In this document: positions 14,920-25,056 of the stretch, one piece after another
Layout of the letters: every line of letters starts with the position of its first letter
Numbering within the stretch: position 1 is the first letter of the stretch
Assembly: GCF_028288465.1 (NCBI RefSeq)
Contig: NZ_JAQBNR010000017.1
Location: 1 to 33,924 of the forward strand
Source of the DNA: Ferruginibacter sp.
GTDB lineage: Bacteria > Bacteroidota > Bacteroidia > Chitinophagales > Chitinophagaceae
Length of the DNA: 33,924 nt
Direction of reading: 5' to 3'
Translations under genes and position numbers: made by a program
Notes under the pieces: model-generated
What the model saw: only the letters and a program-made list of their open reading frames with translations
Databases searched by the model: none
Told to the model about the DNA's origin: nothing

Positions 14920-17575
14920 ATAGTGGAATTTCCACAATAATTTCGCATCCGTTGCCAGGCGAAGACTTTAAAAAGAAGTTACCGGAAAACAACTGCGCAC
15001 GTTTTTTCATGTTGCCAAGGCCGATACCATTTCTGTTACTCCTGGTGTCAAATCCAACTCCGTTATCGCAAATTCTTAACTGTATTGCTTCATTGTTCAG
15101 TAAAAGTGAAACGTCAATTACAGTGGCTTTTGAATACTTCATAATGTTGTTCAGCTGCTCCTGTAATATGCGGTATAAATTCAATTGTATATCACCGGTA
15201 ATACTCAGTTCATCTACTTTTTTAATTGTGAAGTTAATCTGGTAATGATTGTTTACATTGATACTTTTTAGCAGGGTTGAAAAGGTTTCTTTCAGCGAGT
15301 TATCGTCAATAGACACCGGCGCCAGCCGGTGAGATAGTTTTCTGATTTCGCTAATGGCAAGATGGATGTTGCTCATTGAGCTGTCTACCCAGGTATATTG
15401 TTCCGTAATCGGTTTTACTTTCGTCATGCCCAGGTTTAACAGAACACCCGCCAGTATCTGGTTTACATTATCATGCAATTCAGCACCAATCTGCGAGCGT
15501 TCCTGCTCCTGCGCCTTCATGATGGCTTTCGTAATTTCCTGATCCTTTCTAATATTGTCAGTCACGTCTCTTGAAACGGTTATCCAGTGCGTGTACCAGC
15601 CATTGGCATCAGTGACCGGGCTTATGGAAATATTATTCCAGAACTCATCTCCATTTTTTTTATAATTGATAACCGTAATCTCACAGCCTTGCCAGGTTTC
15701 TATAGCATCATGGAGTCTTTTCAATTCTTTTTTATCAGACTTTGGCCCCACCAATAGTTGGGTTGTTTTGCCGATTACGTCGCTGGCAGTGTAGCCGGTC
15801 ATTTTTGTGAATGCCTCATTTACGTAAACAATTTTAGGCCCCATTTCATCCACAGGTTCTGCCTGCATAATAATAACCGTATCGTTTGTATTGGTAATTA
15901 CAGATTCCAGCAATTTAAGTTGATGTTCTTCCTCCTTTTGTTTCGTAACATCTTTCATGGCACCAATCATCCTGGTAGCATTGTTGTCCTTATCCAAAAG
16001 TAAAAATCCACTGTCAGAGATGTAACGGTAAAAGCCATCGGCAGCTTTAAAGCGATATTCATCCTGCCATTTTACAATTCTGTTTTTTATATGCTGGTTA
16101 ATATTATCCATTACACGACCGAGATCGTCGGGGTGAATTTTCTGGCTCCACCAATTTCCATAGGTAGTATTATCTGCTTCGGTATAACCAAGTATTGCCG
16201 TAAGACCTTTGTTCCATATAATTTTATCAGCTATTATTTCCCAGTCCCATACAACGTCACTGGTTGCCCCTGCAACCACATTGTATCTTTCGTTGGATTT
16301 AGTAATGTCCTCCGCTGCGTCTTTATTATCTATTAAAATACCTACCAGGCTGGCTGCTCTTTCCAATAAATTAATATGATATGGTTGCGGATGTTTTACT
16401 TCTTTAAAATAAGCAGCCAGGCTTCCGGCAATTTTGCCACTGTTTTTTTTTATGGGTACCGACCAGCAAGCTCTGAAACCAAAAGGCTCTATCACCGTAA
16501 CATAATCCTGCCATAAAGGATCTGTATAAGTATCTGGTACAATAACGTTCTGACCAGTAAACATGGCAGTACCGCAAGAGCCGACTGAAGGCCCAATCGG
16601 AATGCTGTTAAGTATTTCAAGGTAGGCTAAGGGCATTGAACCTCCAGCCAGTGTACCGATGGTATTATCATCCTGCAGCTGTACAATGGAGCAAAGGCAG
16701 GATGGCATTATTCCTTCAATACTTGCAATTAGTTTATTCAGCACTTCTAAAAAAGAAATGCCTGTTGCATTCAGGTCGTATACTTCTTTTTCAAACGCCA
16801 CGATGTTTTTTTGATACACACTTGCGGTGATATCGTTACTTAATACGAGGCACGCATTTCTTTCATTAAAATAAATTTCACTGCTCTGAACTTCCACATC
16901 AATCAGCTCTCCATTTTTTTTAAGGTGGCGGTAAATACTTTTTTGATTTTTTGAATTTTCTTTACTGGTGATCACCTCTTCCATTTTTGCTACTGCTTCC
17001 GGAGGTTTAATATCATCCATTGTCATGGATAAAAATGCTTCTTTGGAATAACCGTAATGTTCAATAGCCGCCTCATTTACATTTAAAAATTTGGTTGTCT
17101 CCATATCATACACCCACATTGGGATAGGACTTAAATCAAACAAGTTGCGGTATTTTTTTTCAGATTCATTTAGTTCTGTACTAATGCGCCGCCTTTCAAC
17201 ACTGTATGAAATGCTTTTGTGCAGCTGTGCCGCATTCAGCTCATCTTTTAAAAGATAATCAGAGATGCCGAGTGCCAGCGTTTTAATACCAAAATCCCTG
17301 TCTGCATAACCCGTTAATACAATGATAGGTATGCTGCCCGCCAGTCTTACCATTTCTGCTACAAGCTGCTTACCGCTGGCATCCGGTAATGACAGATCAA
17401 GCAAAATAGTATCAAAATGCGCACTGGTACTCATTTTGATTTTTGCTTCTGCAAAAGTTTGTGCATGCTCCACGGATGGATTTTTAAATTCTTCGCCCAG
17501 ATAATCTTTTATCAGCACAAAATCGCCGGGATTATCTTCCACTATTAAAATATGTTGGGCGGGGATATATTCCAT
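14918..17575 (-). CDS. REC-PAS-GAF-PAS-PAS sensor histidine kinase, HisKA_3 (NarX/DesK-like) type
   Basis: An 885-residue cytoplasmic kinase. Domains in order are an N-terminal receiver (about 5-125; acid pocket Glu13/Asp14, phospho-acceptor Asp60 in ILLDLSLPD, lysine in DYLLKDE), PAS (about 140-255), GAF (about 270-425, with GPSVGSCGTAMF and DPLW), two PAS domains (about 430-555 and 560-675), HisKA_3 with His701 (GAELHDNVNQIL), and a HATPase_c ending in NGIGLGNMKKRA. Kinases of this group usually phosphorylate NarL/FixJ-type regulators, and one is encoded divergently at 25384. The N-terminal receiver means this kinase may be controlled by phosphate from another kinase, such as the giant one upstream. 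It is 147 bases downstream of that gene on the same strand. The first PAS resembles two PAS modules of the giant kinase. Confidence 0.94.
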   Translation of the reverse strand: MEYIPAQHILIVEDNPGDFVLIKDYLGEEFKNPSVEHAQTFAEAKIKMSTSAHFDTILLDLSLPDASGKQLVAEMVRLAGSIPIIVLTGYADRDFGIKTLALGISDYLLKDELNAAQLHKSISYSVERRRISTELNESEKKYRNLFDLSPIPMWVYDMETTKFLNVNEAAIEHYGYSKEAFLSMTMDDIKPPEAVAKMEEVITSKENSKNQKSIYRHLKKNGELIDVEVQSSEIYFNERNACLVLSNDITASVYQKNIVAFEKEVYDLNATGISFLEVLNKLIASIEGIMPSCLCSIVQLQDDNTIGTLAGGSMPLAYLEILNSIPIGPSVGSCGTAMFTGQNVIVPDTYTDPLWQDYVTVIEPFGFRACWSVPIKKNSGKIAGSLAAYFKEVKHPQPYHINLLERAASLVGILIDNKDAAEDITKSNERYNVVAGATSDVVWDWEIIADKIIWNKGLTAILGYTEADNTTYGNWWSQKIHPDDLGRVMDNINQHIKNRIVKWQDEYRFKAADGFYRYISDSGFLLLDKDNNATRMIGAMKDVTKQKEEEHQLKLLESVITNTNDTVIIMQAEPVDEMGPKIVYVNEAFTKMTGYTASDVIGKTTQLLVGPKSDKKELKRLHDAIETWQGCEITVINYKKNGDEFWNNISISPVTDANGWYTHWITVSRDVTDNIRKDQEITKAIMKAQEQERSQIGAELHDNVNQILAGVLLNLGMTKVKPITEQYTWVDSSMSNIHLAISEIRKLSHRLAPVSIDDNSLKETFSTLLKSINVNNHYQINFTIKKVDELSITGDIQLNLYRILQEQLNNIMKYSKATVIDVSLLLNNEAIQLRICDNGVGFDTRSNRNGIGLGNMKKRAQLFSGNFFLKSSPGNGCEIIVEIPL

Positions 17576-17722
17576 AATATTATTCTTTTACGGGACACAA
17601 AAAACTGCCACTAAAAAAGTTGTATTGCCTTTAGTGTTGCTGATTTTTTCGGGCATATGCAATATTTAAGCAGCCTTCCATTTTTTAGTTTTTAGCGTGT
17701 TTGTTAATTGGTTATAATAAAA

Positions 17723-20700
17723 TTATTTCTCCGCATCCGTTGTAACCTGGCTGGCTACTGTTTGCAGGTTCTGCCTTGCTATAGTAAAATAAAAAGTGCT
17801 TCCTTTTTTCTGTTCTGATTTTACCCAAAGTTTTCCATTGTGGTTGTTGACTATTTTTTTGCAGATAGCCAACCCGATACCCGTACCGGAAAATTCGTTT
17901 TTATTATGCAGCCGTTGAAATATTACAAATATCCTGTCAAAATATTCCGGATCAATTCCTATACCATTGTCTGCAACAGCAAACTCCCAATACTCGTCAA
18001 ATGCAGCAGCAGTTATGGTTATTTCGGGAACGGTATCCGGGTGCTGATACTTTATGGCGTTGCCAATAAGGTTTTGTAAAAGTTGCTGTAAAGGAATTTT
18101 TGCGCCTGTTATTTCAGGCAAATTATTCCAGGAAACCAGCATCTTTTTTTGTTCAATAGTATTGCTGTAGATGGATACTACTTCTTTCAGCAGGTGGTTC
18201 ATGTCTACTTTTTCAAAGTGATATTTCTGCCATCCTACCCTGGAATATTCAAGGAGATCCTGAATGATTTTACGCATACGCACAGCGCCGTCTACCGCAA
18301 AACCAATATAAATGCGACCATTTTCATCCAGCTGCGCTTCATATTTTTTCTGTATCTGGCTTAAAAAGCTGGTTACCATTCGCAGCGGCTCTTGTAAATC
18401 GTGTGATGCGATGTAGGCAAATTGTTCCAGCTCTGCATTGGAACTGGCCAATTCTGCCGCCCTTTTATTCAGCTGCTGGTTCAGCTCCTTCAGCATAATT
18501 TCATTTTGAATCCTTTTGGTGATATCCTGCATGGCACCAATGATACGGTACGGCTTGCCGTTTTTATCTCTGATGATAAGTGCATAATCAGCTACGTTGG
18601 CATAGGTTCCATCAAACTTCCGGAAGCGGTATTCTCCCTGCCAGTAATTTTTCTCTTTATCGTCAATTACGTCAGTCATGGTTTGAATGACGGCAGCCTG
18701 CTCATCCGGATGTATACAGGATTCCCAGGAATGAAGGCCGGGCCTCGGGTCTTTCATTTTATAGCCGAAAAGGGTATTAAATCCTTCGCCCCAAAAAACG
18801 GTATCATTTGCAAGGTCGCAATCCCAGATAGCGTCAGAAGTCGCCCGGGTGGCATACTCAAAGCGTTCAATACTTTTAACAAGTGCCTGCTGGGCGCTTA
18901 TAATTTCGGTAATATCGTTGCATACAATCATCACCGCATTTCTGTTGCTATAGAAAATAGAGTGGCCGGTGATGTCAACGTCCATAGGGGCCCCACTTTT
19001 TTTAACATGTTGCCACTGCCCAAAATTTATCAAGCCATAGTTATTAATTTCCTGGTTTACCTGGATAAGTGCCGGTACCTGTTCTGCAATAAACAGCTGC
19101 TTAATTGTCATTTTTAAAAACTCTGCGCTGCTATAACCATAGTGGGCTATTGCGGCATCATTTACTTCCATTATCTGCAGGGTTTCCAGGTCGTAAATCC
19201 AATTGGGCAATGGGTTACAGTTAAAAATCATCCTGTATTTCTCTTCGGAATCCTTTACGGCCTGTTCTGCCAGTTTTAACAGGGTGATATCCTGCGTGGT
19301 GCCTTCCAAACCGATCACCACACCTTCTTTATTATGTACCAACGTGCCTTTTTGCAGCAACACTTTGATAGTGCCATCATTTAATACTATCCTGTGTTCA
19401 TAGTCGTATAGCCGTTTTCCCTCAATGGCATCTGCATAATATTGCATTACCAGTTTCAAATCATCCGGATGAATTACGCCTGCAATTTGCTGTAGTGGCA
19501 CTGGCTGGCCTTTATTTTCAAACCGGTGAATCCTGTATAATTCATCCGACCAAAATGCCGTGCCGGTTTTAAGGTCAACTTCCCAGTAGCCAAGCCTGGC
19601 CATCTTTTGGGCTGTCTCCAGTTTTTTATTAATCGCGAGCAGCTTATCCTTTTGTAATTTATTCTCCGTTATGTTCCTGCTGTAGCATGCAATGCCGGTT
19701 ATTTCCCGGCCGTTGTAAATTGGATTAAAACTTACTTCATTCCATTCGGCAGAGACTTGATTTTGGCTATTGCTGCTGATTTCTTTTTTGATGGCTTCGC
19801 CTGAAAGCGCACAATAATACATCTCGTGCCATATCAGTAACATATCCTCCGAAAAGGCATCTTTTCTTAAAAGGTAATCACCGGGTTTAATTAAAACACC
19901 GGTTTCTTTTTTAAAGTTTTTTACAAATGCCTTATTGCCGGCAATTAACTTCAGGTCTTTGCTAACGCTCCATATTAAATCGTCGGTACTGTTTATAAGT
20001 GCTTCCTTATCTCTTCTTTCAAAGTTTTTTAAACTATCTGCTTTTCTTTGCTCCGTTACATCTCTTATAAACGAACAAAAGAATTGCTCACCTTTCTGTT
20101 TAATAGACTGAATAGTAATTTCTACCGGAAACTCTTTCAGGTCTTTATTTACAACGTGAAGATTTAACACCCTTCTTAAAGGCTGGCTGTTGCCGGGTTT
20201 TAAATACCTGTCCATCCCCTGCTGAGGTAGCTTGCGGTAGCGTTCAGGAATCAGTAGTGTTGATACATTATGTCCCATTGCTTCCGTTTCCTTCCAGCCA
20301 AATATTTTTTCCGCCTGCGGATTCCAGAACGTAATTCTTCCCTGCAAATCCATGCAGATAACTGCATCAAGTGCAGCATTCATAATAAGTCTTCTTTTTT
20401 CTTCACTTTCCCTGGTTGCTTCTTCTGCCTTTATCTTTTCTGTAACATCATCCAACAAACAAAGCACACATTGTTTGCCATTGTAATCAATAATGTTGCC
20501 GGTGTTTTTCAAGTACATCAGCTCCCCATTTTTTTTTCTGTGCGTCCAGATGCGGCCGTTTACGTTACTAAAAGCAGCTTCGCTTTTCAGCATCTTTTCC
20601 ATAATGGGAATTTCTTCCGGTGGCCTCAGGCCATCTATAGTGAGGGATAAAAATTCTTTTTTTGTATAGCCATATTTTTTAAAGGCGGCAGGGTTGGCTT

Positions 20701-23700
20701 CAATAATTGCATGAGTTTTAAAATCAAAAATATACAACGGCAGCGGGTTGTTATTAAAGAGGTATTGATAACGCATTTCTGAAAGGCCGAGCGCATATTC
20801 CTGTGCTTTTTTTTCTGTTGCATCTTTGGCGATACAATACATCGTTTTTTCATCTTTATCCCATCGCGCTGTCCAGGAAAGGCTTACAATGTGTCCATCT
20901 TTTCTTACATAGTTATTTTCGAAGTTATTAATCTGTATTCCCTTTTCAGCAAGCTGCTTTTCCATTTCAATTGTTGGCTGTTTATCCGCTTCTGCCACAA
21001 AATCAATTGTCCTTTTGCCAATCAACTCTTCTGGTTGATAGCCCAATACTTTTTTGCAGGCTTTGCTAACCTGTAAGAAATGTCCTGCTGCATCAATTTC
21101 GCAAATCATATCAAATGAATAGTCCAGTATTCGTTGCCTGTCGGCCAATGTTTTGTTCAGCAGTGTCAGCGCATTTTTTTCTTTGGTAATATCTGCTGCA
21201 ATACAGTATACACCGGTGATTTGGTTGTTGATTAAAATGGGCAGCGTTACCAGCGATATCTGTAGTGTATTTCCCTTTGCTGTTATAATCCTTATTTCAT
21301 GCTCCTGTGTGAAGCCATTTTTTGTATTTTCAAAATAACTTTTAACGGCTGGCAAGTCCTCCGGAAATATAAAATTTGTAAAGTGCATATTATTCAACTC
21401 GTCCATCGTGCACTCGGCTTTTGCAGCCAGTATATTATTGGCACTGGTGATATACCCATCCATATCCATTGAGAAAACCGCAGCAGGATTTTGGTAAAAC
21501 AGTGATTGGTACATTTCCCTGCTCTCTTTTAAATCCTGCTCCATTTTTTTACGCTCGGTAATATCCTGTATAACGCCGATTAAAATATCCGGGTTACCTG
21601 CTGCATTGTACTTTGTTGAGCCATATGCCATGATGGCCCTTTCTTCTCCTTTGGCGGTGATGATCCTGGTTTCAATTTGCTGCGATTCAATTTTGTTAGA
21701 AAGCCCTTGCTGCAACCATTGTAGGTAAGCGCTCTTCTCTGCCGGGTGAATAAATTGCATGATGCCTTCCCGGGATGGTTCTATGCTACCGGGCTCTAAA
21801 CCAATAATGCGGTAAAATTCATCCGACCATATACGCTTGCCGGTTTGCATGTTTATTTCGGCACTGCCTATCCTGGCTAAGCTTTCTGCACTGTTCAGTA
21901 GTTTTTTTAACCTCCATTTTTGTTTTTCTTCCGTTTTTTGTTGAGTGATATCATGTAATACGCCCACCATCTTTAGGGGCTTACCATCGCCTGACCAGGT
22001 CATTTGTGCATACGCTTTTATATTTTTTTCAGCGCCACTTGCTGTTATAATTCTGACCTCCAGCGGCCCGGATGGCTGCCTGTTTGAAATTTGCTGATCA
22101 ATTGCGTTTAAGTAAGTATCCTTATCATCAGGATGTAAAAATTGAATAAAATTTTCCCTGGAACATTCTATAGAGCCCGGCTCTAAATCCAGTATCCTGT
22201 AAAATCCATCCGACCAAAGCCGTTTGTTTGTCAGATAATCAATTTCAATACTGCCGGTTTGGGTGATAGCCTCGGCCCGTTTTAATAAATTTTCTTTTTG
22301 TGCAATTTTTAAATCTTTTTCTTTTTGTTTAGTGATATCTCTACCCGTTAAACAAATGCCTGCTACCTTGCTTTTTAATTTTACCGGGTTAACATTGATG
22401 TTTACCCAAAGCGCTTCTTTCGTTTGTTTATTAGTGGTTAATAAATCATAATTAAAAGATTCGCCAGACAGGGTGCTTAACAATATAGCTTTAAAAAATC
22501 CTTTTCTGTTATCATCCACATAATTCAAGATGGTATCACCAACCTTTATTTCGCCGCTTGTAAAAACATTGTACCTGGCAATATTGTTACAGGACCTTAC
22601 TGTAAAATCCGGGTTGATTAAAACAAATCCCTGATCCGAATTTTCAAAAATGGCATTCAGGTTTTCTTCTGACTGCCTGATTTTTTCTGCTGCGGTTATT
22701 CGATCGGTTACGTCTCTGAAATTGTTTACAATACCTTCAACCGAAGCATCATGTAACAGGTTATGGAAATTGCTTTCTGTCCACCGCCAGCTGCCATTTT
22801 TATGCATCATCCGGCACAGGTAATTTTGTATAATGCAATCCTTGTGCGCCACCAGTTCCTGCCAGGTCTTTTCCAGGTCTGCAACATCTTCGGGATGAGC
22901 CAAAGCCAATGGACTTAGTTGCAACATATCTTCATCTGTGTACCCAAGTACTGTATTTACCGCAGCTGAAATATACTGCAGGGTTCCTTCGGCCGAAAAA
23001 ATGGCAACCGCTTCATTGCCGTTATCAATCAGTGCCTTGTACCGTTCTTTACCGCTAATAATTTGTTGCAGCGTTTTTTTCTTTTCAGTAACATCCACGG
23101 AGGTTACAAAAGCTGCAAAAATGTTTCCATGTTCATCAGTTAACGGTTTAAACTGATAATGTAAGCTTGTTGCAACTCCGTTAAAATCATTATCTGATTC
23201 GGTAGATTTTTTTTCACCCTTGAAAACGGCCTCATAAATATTTTTTAGACCGGCAATATCCTCTGCAGCTGAATAGGATAAAATTGAATCGCCTTTGGCA
23301 GGGTTTTTTGATAAAAAATGATTGCAGTAGGTTTGAAACTTTTTGTTGAAATTGATGATATTCAAATTCCGGTCAACTATCACAAAACTCTCTTCAGTAT
23401 TGTTTAAGAGCTGAAGGTGGTCGTTTTGAATTTTTATCCATTCTGAAATATCAGTCATGCTAACCGTTGAATACTGTTCGCCATTTTCATTTTTGAATAG
23501 TACCGATGAGACTTCGATTGGAAAATGAATGCCATTTTTTTTAATGCCCGTTAAAATGCCTTTCATCCTGCCCTGCTTTTTCCGGTTGAATAACTGCAGG
23601 TCGTAGTTGACATCATTATGGTTAAGAATTCCTTCTCTCCCCAGGTGTTTTAACTCCGCAATGCTGTAGCCAAACATTTCGCAGGCAGCTTCATTGGCAT

Positions 23701-24295
23701 CCACAATTTGTCCATTTGGGCGGGTAAGAAAAAGGGCAGTTAATGAATGTTCAATTCCAGAAAAAAAATTATTTTCGTCTGGCGCCGGAGTTACTGATGT
23801 AGTTTCATCAACAAGGATATGTTGTACAGTCAGCATATAATATACAGTTCCACTCGCAGTTGGTAATAATGACGCCGAGACAGTGATGTTTATTTTGGAA
23901 CCGTTTTTATGTAATATTGTCCAGGCAGCTGAAGTTTTTTTACTGTCATCCATCAATTCCAGATGGTTATTTTGAGAAAACATATGGTGTGCTGCAGCGG
24001 TGTCAATTTCATCTTTTGTATAGCCGCACAGGCTGTAAAAAGGTCTATTTGCGTCAATTAAATTGATATGGCCATCAACAATAAAGATTGCGGTATCAAT
24101 ATAATCGAACAGGGGAGTAAGCATAATTTCTTTGCCGGAAAGATTGCATGCTGAGGTGTTGTTATCAATTGGCAATGTTGTAATCTGAATATTTTTTGTT
24201 GCTGTTTTTTTTGCATCCGCTTCCTGTTGCTGGATTTTTTCTTTTTCTGAAAAATCTACGTTCGTTTTTGCGGAAACTTTTTTCATTTTGGTCAC
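17723..24295 (-). CDS. Giant histidine kinase with about 15 PAS modules
   Basis: A 2190-residue protein without membrane segments or receiver. After a charged, Lys-rich N-terminus (1-55), I count about 15 consecutive PAS modules of roughly 125 residues (about 60-1930), most ending in a DIT/DVT linker with helical connectors. Modules 6, 7 and 13 share the WSD(G/E)xYRI motif, and modules 10 and 14 share the NPLPxxIxD and HYGY/KYGY motifs, showing internal duplication. The C-terminus has HisKA with His1965 (YIASHDLQEPLR) and a HATPase_c with NLIGNAIKY, DNGIGI and GTGIGLAICKK. This output resembles phytochrome-like kinases that pass phosphate to small Rcp1-type receivers; one is encoded just upstream (24405-24809), 109 bases away. 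None of the PAS modules shows an obvious haem or photoactive cysteine motif. The ligands are unknown. Confidence 0.94.
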   Translation of the reverse strand: MTKMKKVSAKTNVDFSEKEKIQQQEADAKKTATKNIQITTLPIDNNTSACNLSGKEIMLTPLFDYIDTAIFIVDGHINLIDANRPFYSLCGYTKDEIDTAAAHHMFSQNNHLELMDDSKKTSAAWTILHKNGSKINITVSASLLPTASGTVYYMLTVQHILVDETTSVTPAPDENNFFSGIEHSLTALFLTRPNGQIVDANEAACEMFGYSIAELKHLGREGILNHNDVNYDLQLFNRKKQGRMKGILTGIKKNGIHFPIEVSSVLFKNENGEQYSTVSMTDISEWIKIQNDHLQLLNNTEESFVIVDRNLNIINFNKKFQTYCNHFLSKNPAKGDSILSYSAAEDIAGLKNIYEAVFKGEKKSTESDNDFNGVATSLHYQFKPLTDEHGNIFAAFVTSVDVTEKKKTLQQIISGKERYKALIDNGNEAVAIFSAEGTLQYISAAVNTVLGYTDEDMLQLSPLALAHPEDVADLEKTWQELVAHKDCIIQNYLCRMMHKNGSWRWTESNFHNLLHDASVEGIVNNFRDVTDRITAAEKIRQSEENLNAIFENSDQGFVLINPDFTVRSCNNIARYNVFTSGEIKVGDTILNYVDDNRKGFFKAILLSTLSGESFNYDLLTTNKQTKEALWVNINVNPVKLKSKVAGICLTGRDITKQKEKDLKIAQKENLLKRAEAITQTGSIEIDYLTNKRLWSDGFYRILDLEPGSIECSRENFIQFLHPDDKDTYLNAIDQQISNRQPSGPLEVRIITASGAEKNIKAYAQMTWSGDGKPLKMVGVLHDITQQKTEEKQKWRLKKLLNSAESLARIGSAEINMQTGKRIWSDEFYRIIGLEPGSIEPSREGIMQFIHPAEKSAYLQWLQQGLSNKIESQQIETRIITAKGEERAIMAYGSTKYNAAGNPDILIGVIQDITERKKMEQDLKESREMYQSLFYQNPAAVFSMDMDGYITSANNILAAKAECTMDELNNMHFTNFIFPEDLPAVKSYFENTKNGFTQEHEIRIITAKGNTLQISLVTLPILINNQITGVYCIAADITKEKNALTLLNKTLADRQRILDYSFDMICEIDAAGHFLQVSKACKKVLGYQPEELIGKRTIDFVAEADKQPTIEMEKQLAEKGIQINNFENNYVRKDGHIVSLSWTARWDKDEKTMYCIAKDATEKKAQEYALGLSEMRYQYLFNNNPLPLYIFDFKTHAIIEANPAAFKKYGYTKKEFLSLTIDGLRPPEEIPIMEKMLKSEAAFSNVNGRIWTHRKKNGELMYLKNTGNIIDYNGKQCVLCLLDDVTEKIKAEEATRESEEKRRLIMNAALDAVICMDLQGRITFWNPQAEKIFGWKETEAMGHNVSTLLIPERYRKLPQQGMDRYLKPGNSQPLRRVLNLHVVNKDLKEFPVEITIQSIKQKGEQFFCSFIRDVTEQRKADSLKNFERRDKEALINSTDDLIWSVSKDLKLIAGNKAFVKNFKKETGVLIKPGDYLLRKDAFSEDMLLIWHEMYYCALSGEAIKKEISSNSQNQVSAEWNEVSFNPIYNGREITGIACYSRNITENKLQKDKLLAINKKLETAQKMARLGYWEVDLKTGTAFWSDELYRIHRFENKGQPVPLQQIAGVIHPDDLKLVMQYYADAIEGKRLYDYEHRIVLNDGTIKVLLQKGTLVHNKEGVVIGLEGTTQDITLLKLAEQAVKDSEEKYRMIFNCNPLPNWIYDLETLQIMEVNDAAIAHYGYSSAEFLKMTIKQLFIAEQVPALIQVNQEINNYGLINFGQWQHVKKSGAPMDVDITGHSIFYSNRNAVMIVCNDITEIISAQQALVKSIERFEYATRATSDAIWDCDLANDTVFWGEGFNTLFGYKMKDPRPGLHSWESCIHPDEQAAVIQTMTDVIDDKEKNYWQGEYRFRKFDGTYANVADYALIIRDKNGKPYRIIGAMQDITKRIQNEIMLKELNQQLNKRAAELASSNAELEQFAYIASHDLQEPLRMVTSFLSQIQKKYEAQLDENGRIYIGFAVDGAVRMRKIIQDLLEYSRVGWQKYHFEKVDMNHLLKEVVSIYSNTIEQKKMLVSWNNLPEITGAKIPLQQLLQNLIGNAIKYQHPDTVPEITITAAAFDEYWEFAVADNGIGIDPEYFDRIFVIFQRLHNKNEFSGTGIGLAICKKIVNNHNGKLWVKSEQKKGSTFYFTIARQNLQTVASQVTTDAEK

Positions 24296-24404
24296 TTATT
24301 TTTAGAATGCCGACTTCAGAAACAGACAGTCCTTAAAGGTATATCCGGCAACGTTATCAACAATAAAAACGGCCATATTTTAATTGGAATCATTCAGCCT
24401 ACTT

Positions 24405-24809
24405 TTACACTGTAATCCCTTTCAAACCCTCTACCTGCCGGCAAAAGACGTCCGTCTCCAATGGCTTGGTCATAAAGCAACAGGCCTCAAGCTGCAGGCA
24501 AAGTTTGATGTCTTTTTCAAATGCGGAGGTAGACAGCATGATCACTGGAATATGCCTGGTTTCTTCATTTGTCTTAATATTTTTCAGCACTTCAATGCCA
24601 TTTAATTTGGGGAGGTTAAGGTCGAGTATTACCAGGTCGGGCATTGCTTCATCTGCATACTTATCTTTCTTGCCTAGCAGCAGCGTGGCTTCCCAACCGT
24701 CTTTTACCACAAACATGGTAAACGGCAAATTGCTTTCATAGAGTGCTTCCGTTGTAAGCAATACGTCGCCTTCATTGTCTTCAACTAACAGTATATGGAT
24801 CGGTTTCAT
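24405..24809 (-). CDS. Single-domain response regulator (Rcp1-like)
   Basis: A 134-residue stand-alone receiver. It has the LLVEDNEGD acid pocket (Glu10, Asp11), phospho-acceptor Asp63 in VILDLNLPKLNG, Ser/Thr in IMLSTSA, and the conserved lysine in MTKPLE. There is no output domain. Such regulators often accept phosphate from phytochrome-type or PAS kinases and relay it to another protein. It is the first gene of the minus-strand signalling operon, 109 bases ahead of the 15-PAS kinase, so the giant kinase is its likely partner. The closely spaced cysteines in EACCFMTKP are unusual near the active-site lysine, but their meaning is unknown. I see no convincing promoter immediately upstream. 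Confidence 0.93.
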   Translation of the reverse strand: MKPIHILLVEDNEGDVLLTTEALYESNLPFTMFVVKDGWEATLLLGKKDKYADEAMPDLVILDLNLPKLNGIEVLKNIKTNEETRHIPVIMLSTSAFEKDIKLCLQLEACCFMTKPLETDVFCRQVEGLKGITV

Positions 24810-24988
24810 GAATAAATATTTGGTAAAGATTACTGATTGTACATATGCAATAGTGTGGCCGTGTGTGTGCTGATTTTTTTGTTATATTTTTCAAGTTGTA
24901 GCATAATCGCCAGGGCTTTTACGCCACCGTAAATGTTTTGTTCTGCTTTTTTGATTAATCTTCGTAGGGTAGATTTTTAATCCATTAA

Positions 24989-25056
24989 AACAAACAGGTT
25001 GATTAAAGCGGACCCTGCCGGCTTAATCAACCTGTCTTTTTTTGAACCTGTTTGTT
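24989..25056. promoter_or_regulatory. Alternative long hairpin, possible attenuator partner
   Basis: AACAAACAGGTT at 24989-25000 pairs perfectly with AACCTGTTTGTT at 25045-25056. It shares ACAGGTT with the terminator-like stem at 24994-25035, so the two structures exclude each other if both form in one RNA. This is the layout of an attenuator or of a regulated small RNA. Read on the minus strand, the same region would lie in the leader of the single-domain regulator, about 180 bases before its start. Confidence 0.5.
24994..25043 (+). terminator. Terminator-like hairpin in the divergent intergenic region
   Basis: ACAGGTTGATTAA at 24994-25006 pairs perfectly over 13 bases with TTAATCAACCTGT at 25023-25035, with a 16-base GC-rich loop and then TCT6 (T run 25037-25043). 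No protein gene ends here, so it may end an unannotated small RNA or act as a leader terminator. On the minus strand the stem is followed by a weaker T-rich stretch. Confidence 0.6.

Noticed and set aside
18422..19117. 231-residue open frame on the + strand inside the giant kinase
   Set aside because: It is antisense to PAS modules with clear homology and has low-complexity, Phe-rich content typical of shadow frames.
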